Below are positions 60,401 through 64,000 of a stretch of DNA of 64,000 bases, one piece after another. Location: contig WPIO01000008.1 in assembly GCA_009760855.2 (NCBI GenBank), positions 10,085,001-10,149,000 on the forward strand. Direction: 5' to 3'. The notes beneath the pieces are model-generated. The model made no database searches. It had not been told where the DNA came from and worked only from the letters and a program-made list of their open reading frames with translations. The position numbers were made by a program, and so were the translations under genes. The stretch's first letter is position 1; each line of letters opens with the position of its first letter. Origin of the DNA: Cristatella mucedo. Taxonomy: Eukaryota > Bryozoa > Phylactolaemata > Cristatellidae.

Positions 60401-61219
60401 GTGATTCTTAACCATTTCCGCCAGGTGCCTATTGCGAGCTTCGAGATCGTTCGGGGAGTGGTTCTGACTAGATGCGCTGGCATCGCCTCCGTCGGACAGG
60501 GCGTCCGCCGACGCCGCCGCCAGGTGCCGCTCGTCGAGCAGACCGTTGAGCTGCGTGCTCAGCTGCAGGATGCTCTCTACGGTCGACGACTCTCCGCCTC
60601 TGCCAAACGCACCACGCGACGGTGAGCGAAGAGAAAGCAGGGACATAGCCGGGTCTGAGGCAACATCCGGTAGCAGTGTACGAGCGCTCGCGGCCGAAGC
60701 AGCGGCGCGGCACCGACGCGAGCGAGCGAGCGAGCGCTACTGACTTGGCACTGAACGACGCGGAGCCGTTGGTGAAGGGTACAGGAGACGAGCTGGTCGT
60801 GTAGCCGTTTGCGTGCGGAGCTGGCGAGACAGCTTTCTGCTTTTCCTTGAACTGCTTCAGCTGCAATTGGGCAGAGAGAGAGAGAGAGAGAGAGAGTGGG
60901 AGATAGTATGCGCCGAACGAATTGAAAGAGCGACGAGCGTCCAGCCCGAGGTGCCTGTCATTCTGCGCTCGGAGCGTGCGGAGCAAGGCGCTACGACGCG
61001 TTACATCTGGAGAAGCCGCGCCGCTAGCGGAAGTCCCAGCGGGGCCGCAGCTCAGTTCGTCGGGAATGTGGTAGCTCTGTCGTCCAACCACCACCTTTAA
61101 TGCCTGCGTGAAGAAAACATGCCCGCGGCTTTTTAAGCCAGCGCACCGACAGCACGCAAAGCAAGGCTAACCTTTTTACGGGCCGCCGCAAGCTTGGCAT
61201 CCCTCTGGTTAGGTTCCAT
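35495..61219 (-). CDS. GOLGA2: Golgin GM130 (GOLGA2), complete 18-exon gene
   Basis: Exons in transcription order: 61219-61172, 60860-60745, 60599-60359, 58896-58701, 56152-56046, 53304-53246, 48944-48803, 48657-48508, 48152-48045, 47890-47797, 47457-47262, 47127-46948, 46252-45967, 41980-41837, 41397-41158, 39105-38936, 38588-38326, 35826-35495. All phases agree; total 3,072 nt, 1,023 residues plus stop (human about 1,000). Conserved blocks: KLAAARKK at the N terminus, LQVHIQTIGILV, SRALSQNRELK, FVAITNDNMD, ETIGDYISMYHQQRAV, and AHRIMALLSEM near the C terminus. GM130 is a cis-Golgi coiled-coil tether: its basic N terminus binds p115/USO1, its C terminus binds GRASP65, and it supports COPII vesicle capture and Golgi stacking. 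Identification is very secure; splice sites were chosen by phase and motif. Confidence 0.96.
35827..38325. other. GOLGA2 intron 17 with (TC)n tracts and a LINE/SINE tail
   Basis: Holds (TC)n at 36559-36623 and 37894-37974, a hairpin-plus-(ATT)n tail at about 36430-36503 preceded by SINE-2-like sequence, and tetranucleotide-like tatc/tacc runs near 37700-37830. No exon recognised. Confidence 0.7.
38326..38588 (-). CDS. GOLGA2: GOLGA2 exon 17
   Basis: Residues about 826-914. Acceptor gcatgcag, phase 2; donor GACG|gtgcgt, phase 1. It contains CIAQLAHERDGVLAKVTELQ and ALVFRLLQERDALH, matching the LLELQELVLRLVGDRNEWH segment of GM130, then a Ser/Asp-rich acidic linker. Confidence 0.93.
38936..39105 (-). 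CDS. GOLGA2: GOLGA2 exon 16
   Basis: Residues about 770-826. Acceptor gtcgatgcag, phase 0; donor GACAG|gtgcct, phase 2. It contains EAETIGDYISMYHQQRAVMK, one of the most conserved GM130 blocks (ETDTIGEYIALYQSQRAVLK in human). Confidence 0.96.
39395..39538. repeat. 72-bp tandem duplication
   Basis: aattaagtcaaaaagccaat starting at 39395 recurs as aattaggtcaaaaagccaat at 39467 with the rest of the unit conserved. Confidence 0.9.
40078..40156 (+). repeat. LINE family A 3' hairpin and (ATT)n tail
   Basis: aatgtaaagcgcctagaagg, agattgagttctctgagggc, gctttatcaagttt then (att)n. Only the extreme 3' end is present. Confidence 0.88.
40258..40632 (+). repeat. 375-bp homopurine tract (GGAAGGAA/GGAGGAA type)
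   Basis: Almost pure G/A on the + strand (a few T/C), built from gaaggaaggagga-like units. The open Glu/Lys/Gly-rich frames over it are artefacts. It is antisense to the GOLGA2 transcript, so the pre-mRNA is UUCC-rich here. Confidence 0.97.
41158..41397 (-). CDS. GOLGA2: GOLGA2 exon 15
   Basis: Residues 690-769. Acceptor ccgtgcacag, donor CTCCAG|gtgggc, phase 0 both ends. It contains AAIRQLEMERNQVLAQYEEM, a heptad coiled coil, then an Ala/Ser linker and EQYRTLENSMLLLQ. Confidence 0.93.
41520..41770 (+). repeat. Imperfect TC/TCTG simple repeat in GOLGA2 intron 14
   Basis: Runs of ctctct, tctgtctg and related units through most of intron 14 (41398-41836). Confidence 0.9.
41837..41980 (-). CDS. 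GOLGA2: GOLGA2 exon 14
   Basis: Residues 642-689. Acceptor cgcttgtgcag, donor GAGATG|gtagga, phase 0 both ends. It contains EAVTALTRQNGDLRRLVVQA, equivalent to the EAATQQNQQLRAQL segment of GM130, then an acidic Ser/Asp linker. Confidence 0.9.
42465..43400. mobile_element. Foldback element: ~430-bp inverted repeat
   Basis: The left arm (about 42470-42895) reads inverted in the right arm (about 42970-43395): aagaaaatatctataaaatt vs aatgttattttctt; gacaaatatgttagaactgg vs ccagttctaacatatttgtc; acccggatgtaaaccggaag vs cttccggtttacatccgggt; gcatatttgtgacttttatg vs cataaaagtcacaaatatgc. The central spacer is about 70 bases. No transposase frame is seen. It lies in GOLGA2 intron 13. Confidence 0.95.
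43440..43580 (-). mobile_element. tRNA-derived SINE, family 1, antisense
   Basis: Tail tatagcagcagaagaggcct, ggcaatcaagaatcgcccac, inverted B-box aggacccgaaagctcgacct, and tcgtgaagagggagcaccta. Confidence 0.78.
43730..43890 (+). mobile_element. tRNA-derived SINE, family 2, with LINE-type hairpin
   Basis: Head ctggtttggcccaggggtt, B-box-like gtcgtgggctcgagccctgc, cggcatatgtgaagcgcctg, then hairpin gatagagactacggtctctt and aggggctatacaaatacagt. Confidence 0.8.
44065..44650. mobile_element. Second, diverged and partly deleted foldback element copy
   Basis: Its right half parallels the right arm of the 42465-43400 element (aatgaagctgtataaaagtc, cttccggtttaatccgggtt, ccgatcccatttctaacatg, ttgaaaggtacc). 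Its left half keeps only the end (atcaagaaaatactgataaa, aaaagacaaacttgttagaa). Confidence 0.85.
44651..45966. other. GOLGA2 intron 13, proximal part
   Basis: A short (TC)n lies at 45184-45207 and a duplicated ggacagtagtggggaag unit at about 45803-45838. No exon recognised. Confidence 0.55.
45967..46252 (-). CDS. GOLGA2: GOLGA2 exon 13
   Basis: Residues about 546-641. Acceptor gggtccgcag, phase 2; donor AGTCAG|gtgcac, phase 0. It begins FVAITNDNMDTATRLQSQEH (human FVKLTNENMEITSALQSEQH) and continues as a heptad coiled coil ending LVETLQRELHASQ. Confidence 0.97.
46948..47127 (-). CDS. GOLGA2: GOLGA2 exon 12
   Basis: Residues about 486-546. Acceptor cacgctcgcag, phase 2; donor AATCG|gtgagt, phase 2. 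It contains DKTALSRALSQNRELKAQLE, nearly identical to the RALSQNRELKEQLAEL block of vertebrate GM130. Confidence 0.97.
47262..47457 (-). CDS. GOLGA2: GOLGA2 exon 11
   Basis: Residues about 421-486. Acceptor ccaaatctag, phase 1; donor TCCAA|gtgagc, phase 2. An acidic/Ala linker is followed by VKVEELLAHCELLRQQLEAV, a coiled coil. Confidence 0.87.
47797..47890 (-). CDS. GOLGA2: GOLGA2 exon 10
   Basis: Residues 390-421. Acceptor ttctcttgcag, phase 0; donor GGAG|gtacgc, phase 1. It contains LQQALADRDAAQARANELEA, a heptad coil continuous with exon 9. Confidence 0.87.
48045..48152 (-). CDS. GOLGA2: GOLGA2 exon 9
   Basis: Residues 354-389. Acceptor cgcgcacag, donor GCTCAG|gtgagt, phase 0 both ends. 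It contains YEDAYRRLAAEREQLTAQYT and SAMEDRYQHYAAQ. Confidence 0.9.
48508..48657 (-). CDS. GOLGA2: GOLGA2 exon 8
   Basis: Residues 304-353. The acceptor's pyrimidine tract is a long C run (48661-48679 as G on +). Donor ATGCAG|gtcagc, phase 0 both ends. It contains YAQQTEELRREKAELYEKVM after a Ser/Gly linker. Confidence 0.88.
48661..48679 (+). repeat. Poly-G run (poly-C in the GOLGA2 pre-mRNA)
   Basis: About 18 consecutive G on +, forming an all-C polypyrimidine tract two to three bases upstream of the exon 8 acceptor AG. Confidence 0.9.
48803..48944 (-). CDS. GOLGA2: GOLGA2 exon 7
   Basis: Residues about 256-303. Acceptor cgctctgcag, phase 2; donor CAGCAG|gtacgt, phase 0. It contains KELEELLQQKSELTVQLESK and LSGKLDMSIAYVQQ, equivalent to the LEELQKKLEMTELLLQQF block. 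Confidence 0.95.
48945..49688. other. GOLGA2 intron 6, proximal part
   Basis: CAG/CTG-rich but without a coding signature in the required phase. Confidence 0.5.
49689..53235 (-). mobile_element. Near full-length LINE family A, degenerate, in GOLGA2 intron 6
   Basis: The 3' hairpin and (aat)n tail lie at 49689-49770. RT fragments span 51685-50410 (SKFQSDFRANHSTESVL, LDLSAALMPSI, GLLQGLMLGPVLFTVY, FYTDHTHLYL in place of YADD). The endonuclease is at 52683-51700 (LDLLALTETWLKS, GGGVAITIPSKFDF, ICDFNIHFDN). A 169-residue Ser/Arg-rich upstream frame (53218-52709) may be 5' UTR or ORF1 remnant. It has several frame breaks and lies in the same sense as GOLGA2. Confidence 0.9.
53246..53304 (-). CDS. 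GOLGA2: GOLGA2 exon 6 (59 nt)
   Basis: Residues about 237-256. Acceptor cataattttcag, donor AAAAAG|gtaaac. It encodes QIKDSSKDVDRLKMDVYRK, turning phase 0 into phase 2 as required between exons 5 and 7. It aligns with the DRYNKELTKERDALRLELYK region of GM130. It is too short to be found by open-frame length. Confidence 0.88.
53360..53520 (+). mobile_element. tRNA-derived SINE, family 1
   Basis: Head agcccaggtggtaaggtgct, perfect B-box gtgggttcgaatcctacagt, body gggcgatcctttatggcaaa and gacagccactaagggtcttc, end aatgaggctgtaaagtcagc. The best-preserved copy. Confidence 0.85.
53521..55880. other. GOLGA2 intron 5, unassigned part
   Basis: (AC)n at 54162-54243 is the only clear repeat. A 93-codon + frame at 54891-55172 has no recognised motif. 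Confidence 0.6.
54162..54243 (+). repeat. (AC)n microsatellite
   Basis: About 41 AC units preceded by a short (TA)n. Confidence 0.97.
55882..55971 (-). repeat. (CTG)30 triplet repeat in GOLGA2 intron 5
   Basis: Thirty uninterrupted CAG units on +, i.e. CUG in the GOLGA2 pre-mRNA, starting about 75 bases downstream of the exon 5 donor. Gln/Cys/Ser frames are artefacts. Confidence 0.97.
56046..56152 (-). CDS. GOLGA2: GOLGA2 exon 5
   Basis: Residues about 201-236. Acceptor ccgccactgtag, phase 1; donor GAACAG|gtgagt, phase 0. It contains LKASRQRVAELEKQLAQAVS (human LQYSRRRVGELERALSAVS). Confidence 0.95.
56153..58700. other. GOLGA2 intron 4
   Basis: G runs near 56195 and 56757 and (GA)n at 57426-57461 on +. 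CAG-rich, but no coding frame in the right phase. Nothing else recognised. Confidence 0.6.
58701..58896 (-). CDS. GOLGA2: GOLGA2 exon 4
   Basis: Residues 136-201. Acceptor cgctgttgcag, phase 0; donor AAGTCCG|gtgagc, phase 1. It contains HAKEQLQVHIQTIGILVEEK, essentially identical to the REQLQVHIQTIGILVSEK block that marks GM130. Confidence 0.98.
59615..59990 (-). mobile_element. LINE family A 3' end in GOLGA2 intron 3
   Basis: (aat)n tail and reverse hairpin at 59620-59690, UTR motifs to about 59850, then the start of the degraded RT C-terminus region (aggagatgagcactgggatc). Confidence 0.83.
60359..60599 (-). CDS. GOLGA2: GOLGA2 exon 3
   Basis: Residues about 55-135. Acceptor gcgtttggcag, phase 2; donor GAGTTG|gtaaag, phase 0. 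It contains SSTVESILQLSTQLNGLLDE (human SSTESLRQLSQQLNGL) and NDLEARNRHLAEMVK. Confidence 0.96.
60745..60860 (-). CDS. GOLGA2: GOLGA2 exon 2
   Basis: Residues about 17-55. Acceptor cccaattgcag downstream of a TC tract, phase 0; donor GCCAA|gtcagt, phase 2. It contains LKQFKEKQKAVSPAPHANGY, continuing the basic N-terminal segment, then a Ser/Thr/Pro linker. Confidence 0.93.
60868..60896 (+). repeat. (GA)n, the TC polypyrimidine tract of GOLGA2 exon 2
   Basis: About 28 bases of GA on +, UC in the GOLGA2 pre-mRNA, a few bases upstream of the exon 2 acceptor. Confidence 0.93.
61172..61219 (-). CDS. GOLGA2: GOLGA2 exon 1: start codon
   Basis: Sixteen codons, MEPNQRDAKLAAARKK, donor AAAAAG|gttagc (phase 0). 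KLAAARKK matches SKLAAAKKK at the human N terminus, the p115-binding and nuclear-import-like basic segment. The Met is chosen as the only in-frame ATG before this motif. Confidence 0.95.
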
Positions 61220-61500
61220 ATTCACTGCGCATGCCTGCCACGCAACGAGAACCGGAAATAAACAGGCGTACTTCCGCTGTGTAGCAACTACTTCGTCAGT
61301 ATCGTTTTCACTGCACTTTCCTGAGCGCCTTTGCCAGTGCCAACCAGGACGCAGTATCGAGGCGAGAGAAGTCCTTCGGAAGAGTGGGCTGCTATATTAT
61401 ATCGCACTCTTTTGTATCGCTCGCGCGGTGTCTTCTGCAGAACAATTCGCGGCGCGGCCTCCTCACCGCCTGCGGTCTTACGTGACACCATGGAATTCAG
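61220..61500. promoter_or_regulatory. Upstream region of GOLGA2 (inferred promoter/5' UTR)
   Basis: GC-richer sequence directly upstream of the GOLGA2 ATG. No TATA box in a clear position. Inferred only from location; a + strand ATG in good context (gacaccATGG, 61491) lies at its far side. Confidence 0.35.
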
Positions 61501-61719
61501 CTACCAGATCGTGAAGCTGTTGATGCTGCTACTTTCACCTTGTGATGTCATGCAAGAATTTGGTGATTTTAGGAATGGTAGAGCTTTAAGCTTGATTTGT
61601 TCTACTTATATTAAAATGACTGTGGCAGCAGCTGAGGGGAGACAAGTTAAAGCTGAGTAAGGGAGCTCAGCCAGTCAAGAAGTTCCACGTATCGTATAGG
61701 GTTAAAAAATCAGATAATC

Positions 61720-61805
61720 TTGACTGGGCTTGATATTTAAACTCTCTAAGGAAGAGATTAAGCTCTCTGGTGGGGCTATATAAATGTATTATTATTGTTA
61801 TTATC
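61720..61805 (+). repeat. LINE/SINE-type 3' hairpin with (ATT)n tail
   Basis: ctctaaggaagagattaagc, tctctggtggggctatataa then (att)n. An isolated tail. Confidence 0.65.
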
Positions 61806-61859
61806 ATTGATAAGGGAACTCCTCGACAAGGACGGTTAATCGGCACCCGCTTTATACCC

Positions 61860-62025
61860 AGATATTACAAGGGCCCGGGAGGTAAGGTGCTCGCTCTTCA
61901 CGTCCGAGGTCGTGAGTTCGAATCTTGCAGTTGGGTGAATCTATATTGCCAACTGCAAGCGGTGACGATGGCCGATAAGGTTGTTCTGCCTCTATACAAA
62001 TGAGGCTGTTAAATCAGCTAAGATT
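61860..62025 (+). mobile_element. tRNA-derived SINE, family 1
   Basis: Head cccgggaggtaaggtgctcg, B-box gtcgtgagttcgaatcttgc, body gtgaatctatattgccaact, gatggccgataaggttgttc, end aatgaggctgttaaatcagc. Confidence 0.83.
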
Positions 62026-62412
62026 TTTTTAATATCATCGATATTGCAGTGACTAAACACGCCCAGCATAGGGTAGTATTGGTGATGTATCGAGATTTTT
62101 GTGTAATGTTTCAGATTCATCAAGCGGCCGTGCCTAACAAGATCATACAAACTGAGGATAGGTACAATACGAAACCGAACGATAGCCCAAGTAACAGGAA
62201 CTGCTCTCAGCGACAAGGGATTGCAAAGGCAAACAGCTGCTCCTGAGGGTGTGGCGCCAGTCTTGGCTTGGCTCCCATGAGAAGAGTTGTTTGCTGCCGA
62301 CCACAACTAATCAGCTGGTTAAAAATTACAGTTATAAGAACCTCGATCTTCGCGTGGAGTCCGCGATCCAGAAGGGGTAATAACCGTTGTACCTCTAGAT
62401 AGATTTAGTAAT

Positions 62413-62472
62413 GCTGACAAGTATGCGTATGCAACGATACATACGTATCGTTGCATACGCATACTTGTCAGC
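62413..62472. repeat. Perfect inverted repeat, 28-bp arms, 4-base loop
   Basis: The left arm gctgacaagtatgcgtatgc (continuing aacgatac) is exactly mirrored by gtatcgttgcatacgcatac (continuing ttgtcagc), separated by atac. Confidence 0.98.
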
Positions 62473-63663
62473 CCAACTTCAATATATAGGTCACTTACTA
62501 ATATAGTACATCGTATTGCTTTTTCATTGATATTGGCGAGTAAGTGAACACAAATGTGTGACCCCTGTATGCAAAAACACCAGGCTATATAGAGTGATGT
62601 GAAGAACATGCAGAGTTTGGATGCTAAAAGGGTTAACAATCACTCTGCAAAGGTGGTGGCACTCGGCTGAGCTTATCTATTTTAACGCACAGGTCCACGA
62701 TGTAATAGGAAACTCCGAACGCACGATACGCGATTTCGCACTCCTAATCGGAGTGCTATAGTTCTCAATCGGCTTCGAGTGCTTGTAATTTGCGTGTCCT
62801 CTTCGACGACTGTGACGATTAACGTTTTATTCTGAAGATGGTTGTATTAATAGTAAGAATGGAACCTGCCGAAACGCTTCGGCAAAATGTAATGTTCCCG
62901 AATTTCGGAAGCTGCATGTGCTTCGTATGGTTCCGTAATGGAGGTCCAAGCATTAAAGTTGTAGAGTAACGTGAACATGTACATTTTCCCAGGAGCATTT
63001 CGGCGGGTGTTCGTGCTGCTATGGTCTTCACAGCTAGTCCTCATATTTGATCGCTGTCCATGATTATTGACTACTATTGACTACTTACTGCACTGGCCAA
63101 AGATCATATATTCTTTGTGATTCTTTCTATAATAGATTTTCTTAACTCAGTATTAGGGGCATTCAAATAGTTTACCAGTCTACGTATGTCCATAAAGATC
63201 GTTGCTACACCGGTCTTTAAATCCAAGAAATTCAGTGATGTGCGTCATTGCTAGTGATTTTGCTACGGCTTCAGGCTGATCAACGGATACGCCTTAAAGT
63301 TCATATTTGGACTCACAATGCCTGCCATGGATTGAATCTCAATATATAGTCAAATTAATTTAACAGTTCAGTCTTCTCAAGCCCTCAGGTCTTCACAGGA
63401 CACTACATTACCCCACTCCTTAGCTGTTTTTTCTTGTCCTAAAACTTGGCGGTAGGAGCTTTCTCCCAACAGGTTACTCCTACTTCTTGTGTGCTCACTT
63501 CGTCGACTGTCCTCGTGACCCAAAGAGGGCTATCACTTTCTGTTTCTGCTTGAGACAATGCCCACTTAAAGCGACTGAGGCTTTGTGCTAGCTGTTCCCT
63601 AGTTTCCAGAGTATACCAACTGAGGCCTTGTGGAGTTACTCAACGATACAATAACTCACAGAC
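62473..63663. other. Unassigned flank
   Basis: No gene or repeat recognised. Confidence 0.5.
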
Positions 63664-63806
63664 ATGCATCGGTTGGAGCATAAGTACAGCCAGCCGTACG
63701 TCAAGGTCATTCAGCTGAAAAAGGAACCTTCAAGTGGAGCAGTGGCCGGAAGGGCTGGTTGGTATAGCGGCCGCACGATGCTCACGATTATGATCGGCAT
63801 GCTGTG
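63664..63806 (+). CDS. Candidate first exon of an unidentified gene
   Basis: An ATG opens 47 codons plus two bases ending at TGTG|gtacgt, a good donor. It contains HKYSQPYVKVIQLKKEPSSG and a hydrophobic TMLTIMIGMLW, like a short membrane-anchor segment. The frame also runs open to 63894. I recognise no family and see no second exon before the window ends. Confidence 0.3.
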
Positions 63807-64000
63807 GTACGTAGCCTTCTCCCGTTGGCTGCCACGTGCTTTGATTTGCCATGGAGTAGAGCAGCACCCCCATAAAAGAGCACCAAAGTTATGATCTTCG
63901 GCTGGATAATCTAATGCAGAAATGGTTCAGAATAGGTTTGTTCTTCTAATTCGCGGTATTATAATAATTTCATATTTGTCGAGCCACAGACCACAACGAA

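Overview
The window is nuclear DNA of a metazoan, most likely an invertebrate; I cannot name the species. Evidence: two intron-rich animal-type genes with GT-AG introns and consistent splice phases, many non-LTR retrotransposon (LINE) remnants, tRNA-derived SINEs, and abundant TC/GA, CA, CTG and homopurine simple repeats. No bacterial, phage or CRISPR features were seen.

Layout. (1) About 1-24.7 kb, + strand: a Tudor-domain gene with three LOTUS (OST-HTH) domains and one extended Tudor domain, the architecture of TDRD5 (Tejas in flies), a germline piRNA/nuage factor. Seventeen exons join with matching phases, plus a few uncertain ones; its 5' end lies at the window edge and its last exon is ambiguous. 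(2) About 24.7-35.5 kb: convergent intergenic DNA filled almost entirely by minus-strand LINE fragments of two families, SINEs, and an apparently captured exon of an endophilin-B (SH3GLB)-like gene. (3) 35,495-61,219, - strand: a complete 18-exon golgin gene, GOLGA2/GM130, the cis-Golgi tether. All phases agree and the total is 1,023 codons plus stop. Its introns hold a near full-length degenerate LINE, a large foldback element, a (CTG)30 tract and a 375-bp homopurine tract. (4) 61.2-64 kb: upstream flank of GOLGA2 with one SINE, a perfect 28-bp-arm palindrome and a weak candidate exon.

The two host genes are convergent and do not work in one pathway. The repeats have their own logic: LINE 3' ends, and the 3' ends of one SINE family, share a hairpin-forming tail ending in (ATT)n, which suggests SINE mobilisation by the LINE. 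The most unusual observations are: long (TC)n and (GA)n tracts on either side of the LOTUS-2 exon, the GA tract starting inside its 5' splice site; the endophilin-B exon with its own splice acceptor inserted between a 20-bp direct repeat inside a LINE; and the ~430-bp-arm inverted repeat with a second, partly deleted copy 1.5 kb away. Frames, phases and motifs were read directly; family names rest on recalled conserved motifs, not on a database search.
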